DNA of 64,000 nucleotides from Nymphaea colorata (taxonomy: Eukaryota; Streptophyta; Magnoliopsida; Nymphaeales; Nymphaeaceae): NCBI RefSeq assembly GCF_008831285.2, contig NC_045138.2, positions 17,703,934-17,767,933 on the forward strand, written 5' to 3'. Positions 1 to 12,112 of the stretch are shown in pieces. Each line of letters begins with the position of its first letter. Position 1 is the first letter of the stretch. The notes under the pieces were generated by a model. It was not told where the DNA came from and searched no databases. It was given only the letters and a program-made list of their open reading frames with translations. A program made the translations under genes and the position numbers.

Positions 1-3000
1 CTGAACTCCGCCCATATCTGCCGGAGCAGGCGCCTGTCAGCGACGAACGCCTCCGCCGCCTTCGCCGGCGTCTGCTGCCGCCTCCTCTGTAGGAGCTCCA
101 TCACCGTGTCGAAGACCAGCCTCCGGTGAGCTCGCAGGCTGTCCGAGTCGCCCGGCTTCCGTCGAGACTCGAGGAGCGAGAACACCGCGCAGGGCGCGCC
201 GGAGCTCTTGCCGATTGCCTGGGTGTTCTGGAGGAGGTTGGAGGCGAGTACGACGTCCGAAACGTATCGGAAATCGTCCAAGTCGGCCTCGTCGATCCCG
301 TCCTCGTCGTAGCTGGAAGAGGCGAGCGATTCCTTCGATCGCAATTCCAATCCTTCATCGCTCATGGAGAGTCGACCCTCTGCGATCCAAACCGGAAAAA
401 TCGTCAGTGGAATCGTCGGAAAACGAGATTTCGAGCTGGAAAAAGGAGAAAACGATTAGGTTTTCTGTCTTCGTTAATCTTACCTCTGAAGACGATGGAG
501 CGCTTCATGACGGGAGAGGGAGAACAGTCCTCGTGGAAAGAGGCGTCGAGGACGGAGACGGGGCTCCGCTGCTCCGTCGCTTCGGCGATGCTCTGGAGGA
601 GCTTGTCGCATCGGTCGAGAAGGATCCTTCCCTCGCTGTACTCATCTTTCCTCAGAGGCGTCGGTCTCGCGGCCTGAAATTTTCCAGAAACAGTTAAACT
701 TCCGTAGGAAGAACAGAAAAACGAAATTCTTTTTTTCCTTCATTCCTTTTCTCTTCTCTAATCACCAAAACGGGGGAACTTGGACTTGGCTTTTGCGGAA
801 ATCAGAATTTTAGAAGTTCCCGCGCCCTTTCAGAACTCAGAATTCAAATTTTCGTTTAATAAGAGACTCTCTCTAATTCATTGAAAGAAGCCTCATCGAT
901 TTGCTTCAGAATATCTGAAATTAAGGCTTTGATTGTCCCGATTCAGCGTTTAAATGCGTTTGACAGGAAGCGATCCCGAAACCTTCAGTTTTCCAAAAAC
1001 GCAAAAATTGTTTGGACTTCAGAAGTTTTAAACAAGTGATGAATGCTTCACTTTGAAGAAATCCCTTTCTTCGATGCCCTCGAAGTTCAAATTCCAGATC
1101 CGGTTTTCGTGCAAGGGGCGGAAGAGACGAAGAAATCCGAAATTTGTATTTCTGGAAATCACGTTTTTAAGAAATTCCGATAGGTTGAAGAAAATTCCGG
1201 AAAAAATGCAATCTGAAATTCTTAGCAATAACGTCATGTTAATTCTACGGATACCAGACTTCTCTTTTTCTTTTTTTCCTTTTTTCAGAGAACTCGATAT
1301 CCAGATTTTTACGAGTCCGTGTGAAGGTTGGGAGATATTTACCTCAGAGTCTATGACGGAAGACGTACTCCTGCTGCTCTCAGAGATGGTTGACGACTCG
1401 TCTTCCTTGGCTGGAATTTCCGCCGTAAAGCATTCCCTATCAATCCGCTTCCTATTTCTGGGCGACCTGGCGGTGCAAGACTCGCTCATCAACCGCCTTC
1501 CGGCAGAGGGCGGCCTGGGCGGGGACGGCATTTGCCTCGGAGAGTTCTTCTCGGGGTCCCTCCCACGGCCAGGGCTCTTCGGCAGGACTGCCGGTGGAGT
1601 GCGAACCTTGCGGAGGGCCCGGTCATTTGCGGGTGACGGAGTAGGACTGCTCCTTCTCGGTTTCGCCGGCGGCAGGACCTCCATTGCCGGCTGTCTCCTC
1701 ACCTGCTGTGGCATCCTTCCGGTCGACCGGTTGAGTCTCGCCGTGCTCTCCAATCCGCGGTTCCGGTTGGCCGGAGGGGGCGGTGAAGGAGACGAAGGGC
1801 GGACATAGTTCAGTGGCTTCATGACGACGATGGGTGAGTCCGGGGCGGACGGTTTCCGATGCTCAAAGACGAAATTACGACCTCCTCGGCCCTGGTCGAC
1901 CTCGGATTTGGCCGAGTGGAGGAGACCCTTGAGTTGCAGGGCCTCCAGGATCTGCTTCAATGTCTCGAGGTCCTTCCCAGGCTCGTCGATGCCTCTCATT
2001 TTAAGCCTCCTCTCGATCTCGCCATAGAGGTTACCGGCGCGCCGCCCGTCCGGGAAGATCTCCGCCGATTCGAAGCCTTTGCTCAGCTGGAACCGCCACG
2101 GCTCCTTCGCCGAAGCGACGGAGCTCTTCCGGCCGATGACCTCCGTTCGCTGCTCCACGTTGCTCTGCCGTCTCTGTTGCTCGTCCGCCTCGGCTCTCCA
2201 TGCGAAGGGGAGTAGCTCCCGGGATGCTCGTGACTCGGAGGCCGACCGGCGAAGCTCCGCCCGGTTGTAGGCATCCGGACCGCTAGACAGAGGAGATGAG
2301 TCCGGAAGCGCATCAAGGCCCATCAGCCGCGCGACGACGCTCGGCGACCGCCTTTGCCTCTCTCCGTCCTCGGACTCATCGGCGGAGCATTCAGGCCTAA
2401 CTATGCTCGTTCTGATCTCCCGCGGGAACAGTCCGCCGGATGGCCTCAGGGCCATGGCTCGGCTATCGAGCGAAAGCCGCGGCCCTTCCCTTAGCCGCCA
2501 GGACGACCTGAACCCGTCCTTGGCATCGATCAGCTTGGGGTTCTCCGTCTTCTTCGCCACTGCAGCCGGCTTCTCGGGCGTCTTTTCCTGCTTCTCCGGC
2601 GACTTGGCGTTCGATTCACGGAAAACCGATCCTCGGACCACATCCTTTATACCAAGTGGAACTTTCTGCTGCTCGCGGCACACCATGACTGGCGCTCGAG
2701 CGTTCTCCGGCGTGAAAGCCGGCGACTGGTTGCCCGGAGTCGCTACCGTCTTCACTCCCTGCATTTCGTTCAACATTAAAAAGGACCCAACAGGACGAAA
2801 CCAATCAGGACATTACATGTGGAAAGAGAGAGAAATAGAGACAGAGAGTCAGAGAAGGAGAGAGAGAGCCACCTGAGGGGAAGCAGAAGAGACGACAGGC
2901 GAAGCAGCAGGATGGACGTCTCCGTCCGGCGACTGGACCACGGACGGCAGGCGCTTGGGGGAACCGACGCGCTTCCCGGCCAGGAATTGGTTGCGGTCGA

Positions 3001-3103
3001 AGATCTGCAGGAACCCAGCCATACAACCCATCTGCCTCTCCAACCGCCTCTCCGCATTCGCATCGTCCGACAGACGGACCACCCCTGGCGCCATCCCCTT
3101 CAT
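1..3103 (-). CDS. LNG: LONGIFOLIA-like (TRM family) protein, 3' end cut by window
   Basis: Four exons read on the minus strand: 3103-2873 (77 codons), 2758-1343 (472 codons), 673-484 (ending in phase 1) and 379 to the window edge. All complete introns are GT-AG (donor CAG/GTGGCT, acceptor ATGCAG/GGAGTG and so on) and the phases join cleanly. The product reads MKGMAPGVV, then GCMAGFLQIFDR (about residues 26-37), VARLMGL (about 219-225), SPVSVLDASFHED in exon 3, and YVSDVVLASNLLQ plus LVFDTVMELLQ in exon 4. These are hallmark segments of LONGIFOLIA1/2 proteins, which in Arabidopsis act with microtubules to promote longitudinal organ growth. I chose ATG 3103; the reading frame is also open two codons upstream, but only from a GTG. 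The C-terminal TRM end lies outside the window. About 740 residues are visible; family members are roughly 900-1000. Confidence 0.93.
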
Positions 3104-3401
3104 CCCCACCTTACCCTTCTTTTTCCCGGCTGGTCCTCCGGCGATCTCTCAGGCGCTGCCCATCCGCGACAAGCCAGCTATTATTCCAGACGGAGAGAGA
3201 GAGAGAGGAACAGGGTGAGTGATCCTGTGTGTGCTTCTCCTCGCTGCGGGCTTTATTTTATAACTGTCTCTCTCAAGGTTGTGCTGAGTTGGGGCACTGG
3301 GATTGGCTTCCTCGTAGAGTTTTTTAAGGCCGTGATAGGAGTTCAAAAAGGTAGGGATCCTTCCCCCTTTTTTTAATTTTATAATCTTCTTTTACCATTA
3401 T

Positions 3402-3412
3402 ACATATATAAA
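3402..3412 (-). promoter_or_regulatory. Possible TATA box of the LONGIFOLIA-like gene
   Basis: On the minus strand the sequence reads TTTATATATG about 300 bp upstream of the LONGIFOLIA-like ATG. The spacing allows a long GA/CT-rich 5'UTR (CT repeats lie at 3190-3215). The match is by motif and position only. Confidence 0.25.
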
Positions 3413-3419
3413 TCTTGTA

Positions 3420-6400
3420 GTTCGAGGGCTGCGATTTGACTAAGGAGCATGTCATGTGGATCACCCTCACGGTAAAACCCGCCTTCGGGATCAACTTACC
3501 GTTGGGTCTTCGTTTACGCACAATCGCACCTTAGAATTACGGTTCCACCCCTCCATTTTAGACAAGTTTTGGAAGCTGGCTCACATTTTCCATGGAGCCT
3601 CAGAAATAAGACGAGGTCCGTTTATTTCGTTGTTTATTTTGCTTTTTGTATATATATGCATGTGATTTATTGTGGCATTCTTTGGATGATAAGGGTCTTA
3701 TGTTAATGTTGGGATGAGAAAAATTGTCTTGTTTTGTTTTATGTGCTCCAGCAGTGTAAGTGTTTTTAACTTCATTTTCTCATACAGAAATTACACCTAA
3801 CGTTGATCCAGTAGACGGGCTTCAAGGGAAAGAGAGTTTTTGGCAACCATGACAAAGACAACAGGGTTTTGCTTGGTTCCCCGCCAAATCAAAGAGAAAA
3901 GCTCCGGCAGTGAACCAAGATGGATTATGATAAGTTTCAGAAGTTATTTGAAGCATTATAGGACGTTTCCCAACCTTTTGAAACAAGGTGGTAACTGTTT
4001 TCTCAGTCGGTTTAGAGATTTGCCTTTTTCTAGCATTGAAGATTCAAAAAGCCATGGATTTTTAAATTTTTTGCCGTATTAAAACGATTTAATGTTCTTC
4101 ACAATCTTGAGCTGGTAGATAGATAGGCCATCATTCCACATGCACGTTGGAAGTTAGGAGCATTTGATTACCCGATCTTTAATTTGAGGATCTGATCGGA
4201 AGCAGAGGCTTCTATTAATTCCTGATGCTAGCAATCTGTAGATATCGTAACTACGTATTTAAGATCCTTAACGACCCCTGCATTTATCAATCTCAAGTCA
4301 GAAGAGATAGGGAATATGATTTCTTCCATGAATTTCAAGATTTCGTGTGATTCATGCATTTTTATCTCATATTCAAAATCTTCAAGTCTGAAGATTCTAA
4401 ATCCCTGATCCTTGACAAGGTCTTAAATCTATTCGAATCGGGTAAACTTGGTTTTCTCAATTGACAAACCTTTTGTTGTATACTGCAGGTCATTGATTTG
4501 TTTGAAGGATGAGAAGGGAGTTGCTATTATGCATTTGGACCCATGCAGCATCGACAATGATGCCCTTCCAAATGAACACATTATACATGAATCCATAAGG
4601 TCTCCATCCTCAGCATGGGCCACTCTCCCATACAAACCAAGCTGATGGGACATCACGAGTCCAAGCCAATTGACGTCTACTGCCTCCATCCATGGCTGAG
4701 CTCCGGACAGGGATGGCATGAGGCTCCACTCGGGGTTACAAGCCCTTTTGGATAAGGATATAGCTATTATACATAGAATGTCAGGTCGTATATACATAGT
4801 ATCTTTAAACAATATTAATCTTCTATTATAAATCACTTCATATCATATTTATCTCGTTTGATGAAGATATAAACTGGGATGGGTATTAAATAATTTGGGA
4901 GGGACTTTCATGGGGAATAGTAAGTTGTCGTTGTTGGTGGTGGTGGTGGTGTGGGTGGGAGGAGCGCATTTAAACGGTTCACGGGAGCAAATGGTACATG
5001 GGCTTTAACTCCTCTGGTACCGGTACCCGTGAGCTCAAGAAAATGCATTCTTTTTTTTTTTTTTTTTTGGATCTGGATATGGAAGATCCAGTTTAGGATG
5101 TTCGGTGGCCCGAACTTAGTTGCTGCTTTGTGGCTTGAGCTCAGGTCGGTCGACCAGGGACTCGGTGAGTCCAGTGGTCTGGCTGTTTTCGCCTCGCTCT
5201 GTTTTCCAAATAGCAATTTGGATCATGAACCGGGTCTGGATCTAAATCCAGTTGCTCTTGTTTGGTTTTTTTTTTTGGCTTCTTTGTCTACTCGTGCTAA
5301 TCTAACAAAAGTCGCTTTCTCGCTTTCGCTTCCAGGTAGTGCTGTTAGAATATTTTAGATTCTTTGTTTTAACTTTTAAAAACGACCGCAATGAGTTTGG
5401 ATCTGGTTTTATTGAAAATCTGGTTGTTGGGTTTGAAATGCTGTAGGTGGACAAGATGGAGCAATAATCGCTTTACCAATTATTTGATGGATTATCTGGT
5501 AAAGCCAGATCTAACCCGGTTAATGTGCGAGCTAGTTCGAGTTCTTTACGACTTAACCCACAGGGTCAGGGTCAGGGTCAGCCAGCTTGAGTTTGCGGCG
5601 AGGCTTCGCTTATGTAACACACTGACGGATCGCTTGGAAACAAATCATGCATCCACTTCAAAAATTGGGACAAATTCATGAAACACTATATTTCATGAAT
5701 GTGTCTCATTCTTTGGGATAGATTCAAGAAACAATTTGTTAATGTTCTCATTGCTAAATGGCTCCTAATTGTTTTATCTAAACTTCAGTTGGCAGCCGGG
5801 TTCGTAATGGGGAGCATTCTACAAAGCAAAATTCCATTCATTAGTTTATGTTAAGAGGACATCTGAGAAGAACATTATGTTCTTAGAATATATAATCTAA
5901 ACAACTTTTTTTTTTGTTTTAGGAAGCATGATACGATTATAAATATTATTTTTTATGTCAAGCAACCAATCCCCAATATGGTTACACCATATTTCATGAA
6001 ACATGTTGATCTATAAAAGTAAATGTTACAAAGAAACAATGTTATTCTTACTAAAATATCTCTAATAGACACAATCTCTGGCTACCTTTCTCTTGAGGGT
6101 GATAAAGGTTGCTGGAATGGAATTCCAGCTTAATATTAAAGACTAAATAGATATAGTACTTATTCTCACAAGGTCAAGTTTGTGGTTGCTTGGTGAAAAG
6201 GTAAAGTGAAGTAAAAGTACAAAAATGTTGGCCCAATATTCCATAATAGTCACTTTAAATGTAAAGCAAAAGGTTAAAGTCATCTTCAATCTTTAAATTA
6301 TATTGTATTATACTAGTACTAAGCACCAGCTGAATTGGTTTATATGATATATTTTTACAATATGAAATATGAGTGACCATGAGGCTTGTTAAAAGGTTGG

Positions 6401-8100
6401 ACGTGCGACCTTTAGGGGGCGTTTGATTACTTCACATTTGAAATTTATGGACCTGACGTAGATATAACGTGACATGTTTTTTACCGACATGATAATAAAT
6501 TCAAAGTAAAATTTCTAGTTCCTCCATAGTTGAAATCTTTTTTTACTTTTTTTTTTAGTTGAAAAAAAGTTGGATTTAAAATTTGAGGAGGCAGGATCTG
6601 ATTTTAAATCCAGTTTCTCAAAATAATGAGATTTTATATCCGGGACAAAAAACAGTCTTTTATTTCGAGAAGATTAGGAACTTGCCAATTTGCTCAGCAA
6701 AAAGGGAGTTTCAGGGGAAGAAAAGGCCAAATTAATCTTTTCTCTGAAAGAGATTTTTTTTTAGAAAAAAAAAAAAGCAGTCACTTTTCTAGCAAAGCTG
6801 GCCAAATTTTCTTAAGGATAGTTTTCCATTCTTTGGTACAATTTGACTCTAAATTTTTCTGAAACAAATAGCGAATTTACAAATACCAGTATCCCTTCTC
6901 TTCTTTTCATGAATTATTTGAGTTTTAATTATCCGGAAATTTCATGTTAATTTTTCCTTTTGGCTTTCGCTTTTCAGATGATGAACTGAAAAAGAATAAA
7001 AAGAAGGGAAGGAAATGTGGATCATTTTCTTCTGTCTTCTTCACGTGCTACCTCATAAAGTGTGATGCAGTGAACAGGTTCCCAAATGTTGTAGCAACTA
7101 TTCATTACTCACCAGTAAATTCTGTGGAGGTGCCCGATATTTTCCATTTTTGCAATCGACAGTGTTTCTGAAAATGAAAATAAATTCAATATTGAAAAAA
7201 GAACTCAAAATTTGTAAAACACATTGATTTTGACTTTTTACAAAACGAAAATTCCATAAAATAGCGCCTGAACCGCCTATTTGATATCAAATTTAAGTAG
7301 GCAGATGTAAAGAATGCAAAGTTAAGTATGGTTTTCGTTATTACTTCAAAAGTTGATTTTTTTTTTTATTTTGGGTAAAGTATGCCCTTTTTTATTCCTT
7401 GACAACAAAGGAATCAGTCGATTCAAATATAGCCAAGTTTTTCAAAAATATTTTATTCCTATTCCTGATGGATGTATTTTATTATTTCAGTTTCGTATAT
7501 AAAACAAAAATAAAAGAGATCTAAAAAGAAAACATATGAGAGGCAGAGAAAGAAAGAGAACTTGCATATATTTTAAGACTTCAAGATATATAGATGCATG
7601 TGTTTCCTAGCTGTTACGAATCCATTATGGTGTTTTTTTTTTTTATTATTATTTACGAAGTACAGGCATGTGTTAGGTTTGGTATAAGCAGGTCTTTTTG
7701 TTTCGGATGTGTAGAACTAAAAATATAAAATAAACTTTCAATTTTTTTAAAAATGACAGAATGGTTTTTTATTAGAAAACACACACACTCTCTCTTTCTC
7801 TCTCTCTTGGTCAGCTCAAGGATAAGTGGGCTCGAGCCCTTTGGGTGATCCGGAAACATTACTAGTCGGGACGGACCGATCCGAGCTTTATCTGGGCCAA
7901 ATCTTTCAATTTAAGCAACCAACCAAATGTCAGATTTACTTTAATCACACAAAGTGAAGCCAATAAGAGCCAAATCCTTAAGGATTCTCCTCCAATTAAA
8001 AAAAAAAAAAAAGGAAAAGGAAAAGAAGAAGCAGTGTAAGCCACATGCATCCCCACATGAAAAGTGCAAGCACATAAGACACTTTTCACTTAGCTTCACT
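3420..8100. other. Intergenic, AT-rich, no gene seen
   Basis: All open frames are short and none shows a recognised domain. The stretch contains homopolymer T/A runs (for example 5051-5068), a GT-rich patch at 4937-4955 and a GGGTCA trimer repeat near 5570-5582. A GGGGGCGTTTGATTACTTC motif at about 6416 resembles the terminal motif of Harbinger-type MITEs and is echoed at about 45148. No splice-consistent coding exons were found. Confidence 0.6.
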
Positions 8101-8103
8101 TTA

Positions 8104-8385
8104 CTTGAGCAATTAACTCTTTCCATAGAAAAAGTTAACTAATTGTTTTAGTAACTATGAGTGCTTTACATATGGACAAAGGAAGGATCAAAACTCTAAA
8201 CTTTTAGAGAGAGAGAGAGAGAGAGAGAGTTTCACCATAAGATAGTTTTTTATGTTAATTACTTTTAACCAATTAACTATTTACACAAAAGTTGAACTGA
8301 TTGTTTTAGTAACCGTTGGTGCTTTAGATATGGACAAGTGAGGGATCAAAACCCTAAAACTTTTTATAGAGAGAGAAAGAGAAGA
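8104..8385. repeat. Diverged tandem duplication, period about 158 bp
   Basis: Two copies follow one another. Each has CAATTAACT, TTGTTTTAGTAAC, a GTGCTTTA-ATATGGACAA segment, GGATCAAAAC and then a GA tract. The first GA tract is a long perfect microsatellite (about 8206-8229) and the second is short. The copies differ by several substitutions, so the duplication is not recent. Confidence 0.75.
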
Positions 8386-8399
8386 TTGGTGAGAGAGTG

Positions 8400-8900
8400 G
8401 GAATGCATTGGACAATGATGAAGGCAATTTGTTCCTATCTATTCTCTTGGTACAGAGGAAAAATGATGGAAGTGGGTGGGACCCAGTATTGGGTAAGGCT
8501 GTCCCTCGGTGGGAGCCTCACCTTGGGGCAAGTCATGTTACTCAAGCATGTGTGTGTGCAGAGTTTGGGAATGAGTGTGTCTCCTCCCAAAGGCTGTGTG
8601 ACATGAAGGGGAGGAGTCCCTCAACAGGGGTGCCCTACTTCCCAAGCACATGGCCCCCACACCACACCACCCTTGCAGACTCAGTTGGGGCTAAGTAAGC
8701 CCACACCCACCCCTAGTTTGGACACCCCTTGGTTTGGCCCTCACACATGGTTCCCAAGTTGGGTGGCTGCTGGTTCGTTGTACCGGGGGGCCAGTAGTTC
8801 ATGGATTCAAGCTGGTGCACTGTCTTGTAGCACCTCAAAATCTGTCCGAGTCCAAAACCCGAACGGGTACTCGTCCCTCGCACAAACCCGAAGCATGCAT
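8400..8900. other. Moderately GC-rich intergenic patch, no assignable product
   Basis: This stretch is less AT-rich than its surroundings and has overlapping short open frames on the plus strand (8397-8606, 8408-8698, 8734-9066). None contains a motif I recognise. It could be an old transposon end or a non-coding transcript. Confidence 0.4.
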
Positions 8901-8903
8901 GGG

Positions 8904-9023
8904 TTGTAAGGTTCGGGGTACTAGCTTCGGGGTTTTATGCCACCGAGAGCGCAACCCAGTCGCTTGTAAGGTTCGGGGTACTAGCTTCGGGGTTTTATGC
9001 CACCGAGAGCGCAACCCAGTCGC
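8904..9023. repeat. Perfect 60-bp tandem duplication
   Basis: Positions 8904-8963 and 8964-9023 are identical base for base, starting TTGTAAGGTTCGGGGTAC and ending CAACCCAGTCGC. The period is exactly 60 bp. Perfect identity points to a young duplication or an assembly artefact. Confidence 0.95.
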
Positions 9024-9147
9024 ACTACTCGAACGAGATCTCCTCGTACAAGGACGGAGAGGTTGATCGAGTAAGAATGAATATACTCTATTTGGTTGAT
9101 TCTCTTCCAATTGGTTGGTTAGTAGGTGCAATGATTGATTCATGAGA

Positions 9148-9300
9148 GAGGTCTCCGGTTCAAGTCTAGGATGGGCTAGTGTATTAGGGTAGTTTACCAT
9201 TCACCTAATCTTAAATGATTTACTTCAAAAGCGAGGTCTCTGGTTCAAGTCTATGATGGATCACCGTGTTAGGGTAGTTCACCATTCACCTAATCTTTCC
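9148..9300. repeat. Tandem repeat, period 85 bp, with tRNA B-box-like motif
   Basis: Two copies begin GAGGTCTC(C/T)GGTTCAAGTCTA at 9148 and 9233 and both continue into TTAGGGTAGTT(T/C)ACCATTCACCTAATCTT. GGTTCAAGTC matches a Pol III B-box, as found in tRNA-derived SINEs. I see no matching A-box or poly-A tail, so the SINE reading is tentative. Confidence 0.7.
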
Positions 9301-9377
9301 TTCTTGAAGATGATATGCAACAAATTATACAAGAGGGATGGCTAGAACCACTACTATGTGCTATATAACTCGCTTTC

Positions 9378-9394
9378 TTTCTCTCTCTCTCTCC

Positions 9395-9429
<35 letters not shown>
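9378..9429. repeat. Compound (CT)n-(AT)n microsatellite
   Basis: An imperfect CT tract is followed directly by an AT tract. Confidence 0.95.
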
Positions 9430-11800
9430 AACACATATATGGTTGGCAACCAACATAAAAAAAAGAAGTTGAAGGACATGACTTAAGAACTTTTGTGTAT
9501 TGAGGAATGATTAGACATGGGGAGTGTGGGTGGTATGGGTGTGGCTCAAGAAAGAAGGATCTGAAAAGAAGGAAAAGTTAGGAAGCAACTCCAATATAGG
9601 CCATGTTCTTACATTCCTTTGGTAATCCACTAGGGTTAAGATTAGAATCATAGGTCATTGCTTATTAAGGTTAGGGTTTTATTTATTTATTTTTTTTAAA
9701 AAAAAAACTTTGGAATATAGGCTTTGGGATTACTTTCCTTGGCAACAAGCTGCTCTTTTAGGTGGCAATTTGCTGGCACTTCCCTTTTCTCTCAAGGCAA
9801 GGATGGAATCTTGAGTAGTTTTTTCACCTGTTGGGTCTCATAGGGTTAACCTTTATCTCATGACATTTATGTTTAGATTTATTTAACCGCCTCGGCCCTC
9901 GAGCTTATACTTCATGTCTCTTTATCTATGTCACAAAAGACAATGACACTAACCTGGACTTGACGCAACTCTTGGGTGCAAAAGATTTTACAATTTTTTC
10001 CCAAAGTCGGACACAATTCACGAAGTCTTTTGCTCAGTTGTTAATTTGATTAAAATGATTAAAACTAAAGGAAGAAATGTTAAAATATTAACCTGATGTA
10101 AACTAGTGAATGTAGATGTCAAATTCATCACATGAAATCCACACCCCCCCTTATCCATCCCCTACTGGTAGAGAAACCCTAATTAATGGTGCGCCCCCAT
10201 GTGATTGGCTTCATTAAAAAAAGACCTCAGCTCCCATGTGAAGTTGGTGAATTCGCTTTTCTTTCTTCAACAAATGATTGAAAGAAGGAATTATGCTGCT
10301 TGTTTTTATGTGGCCCTCTAATTAAGGAGTCGTTTAAATACACAACCCTCCCTAGGGTTTAGGGCTTGTGGGTTGTGATTACTTTGATCTTGCGAACAAA
10401 TCCGCCATGATTTTGAACTGCTCAGTTCGTTGAGGCACCGAAAGGGGGCTGATAGAGCGGAGCCGCTTTACGCGTACACACAGAATCATCATTCGATTCT
10501 CATGGGCGTCACTCTTTCTGCAAACCGACGAGGTAGACTAGGTCGCGCTCTCACTTAGAAAAGCTACATGCATCTCCCAACAAGCAAACCTCAATGTTTT
10601 TGCTAATCTTAACCTACCATCAAGTTGTTTCTATGGGAATTAGAATCTTTAAGAAAAATTTCGAGGGTGCCCGAATCTTAGGGTTTACGCCTTTGAAGCT
10701 TCTTAAGCGAGATTTGAGTCTAAACCCTAGAGAGCTAAGTTGAGAGTTAGGTTTTGGGTATGGGCTGTGGAAGAAGGACAAAGGAAGGGGATGATCCAAG
10801 ACATTTAGGAAGAGGTGCCTACCCCATGTGGGCTGTCTTTGATAAGAGGGCTAGAGGGACCCAATCACCAATACTCTTCCATGTGAGGAACACATCACAT
10901 TTTGCTTCCTTGTGCATTGTGTTGGTTGTATAGAGGAAAAAGAAAACTACCCAAACTTACCAAAATGTACTAGAACTCGTTCGCCGAGGACGATCGAGAC
11001 TAAACACTGGCCAACCTTTCTTTGACTTCGGCCAACTTTGACCGGCTCGTGCATGTCGAGCCAAATTCCGCCCCTCTGCTCGATACGAGTCCGGCACGTG
11101 GTGCATAGAGAGAGAAGGAGAGAGCTGGGCATTTGATCCAAGCATGGGATTGTGCAACTAACATATTTTATCAGAAGATCTGAAAGGAATCCTGACCTCA
11201 TCTTTTTGCATTTGGACTTAGTCTGACCCACTTTTGAAAACCTAAGGTTTGGTTTCTTCTTGGGAACTTGCAAGGAGAGAGACCTCCCACAGGTTTAACT
11301 CATGCGCCCTTCAATGGCCTGCATTTTTCTTTTACTATGGATGAAATCATAGTACATGCATTTCATTTATGAAACCAATGTTTCATATGCTTTTATTTCA
11401 TATTTCCGCGTCCTACAGTGTATTAATGGTGGTTGTCCCTCCTCCTAAGGGCAGGTTCTTACACGCTACTCAACTGTCTATTTTATGTTCCTATAGTACT
11501 ATTAATCTACGTGACAAAAAAATACAGATACACATAACTCCATTGAGACCACAAGCTTCCTTTTTCTCCGGAGACTGAAATTATATGAGAGTCTCAGTCA
11601 ATAAAAAACGTGTTAAACCTATTATCAACATACAACAAACAATGTTTTAATTGAAATGCTACCAAAATCATGAGCAATGCAAACATGAAATCCTATCATT
11701 TTGTCTTAATACTATATGCTAAGGCCTCACGATAGACACGACTCGTGTCACGAGCGGCATGCGCCTGCACCTCGTCGTACTGATGTATGTTCCTAGGTTT
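9430..11800. other. Intergenic, no gene seen
   Basis: I see no domain-bearing frame. GC-richer patches at about 10434-10550 and 10969-11110 contain AACTCGTT/GATCGAG-type words also present at 9026-9070, which suggests shared transposon remnants. A poly-C run lies at about 10144-10150. Confidence 0.5.
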
Positions 11801-11807
11801 TAGCAGG

Positions 11808-12112
11808 TAGGGGTGAACACGAGCAGAGTCGAGCCCAAGTGCAGTTAGCTCAAACTCGGCTCAACCAATGAAACCTCGAGCTCGAGTATAGCTCAATGAA
11901 AGCAGCTCGAGCTTGGCAGTTACGTGTTGAGCGCGAGCTCAACTCGATTAAGGCTCGACTCGGCAGTAACGTGTTGAGTTCGAACTCAACTCGATTATTT
12001 GAACGAGTTGACTCACGAACTGGAGCTCCACTCGTTAAGCAAATGGCTCGGCTAGAACTCGTTTACGAGCCGAGGTTTCACGAGTCGAGCTAAGACTCGT
12101 TTTCCACCCCTA
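11808..12112. mobile_element. MITE-like element with TAGGGGTG termini
   Basis: The element starts TAGGGGTGAACACGAG and ends GACTCGTTTTCCACCCCTA, giving short terminal inverted repeats (TAGGGGTGRAAAC-like). The interior is full of CGAGCT/AACTCGA words in both orientations. This structure is typical of non-autonomous DNA elements common in plants. Length is 305 bp. I could not see a clear target-site duplication. A 65-residue open frame inside it is incidental. Confidence 0.65.

Noticed and set aside
1053-1808. 251-codon plus-strand open frame (and others at 126-677, 215-697, 2403-2876)
   Set aside because: They lie opposite the LONGIFOLIA-like exons and reflect their GC-rich codon pattern; no domain or independent start context.
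4429-4836. 135-codon minus-strand frame and overlapping plus-strand frame 4448-4645 that looks exon-like after TACTGCAG
   Set aside because: Neither matches a family I recognise, and no partner exons with compatible phases were found.
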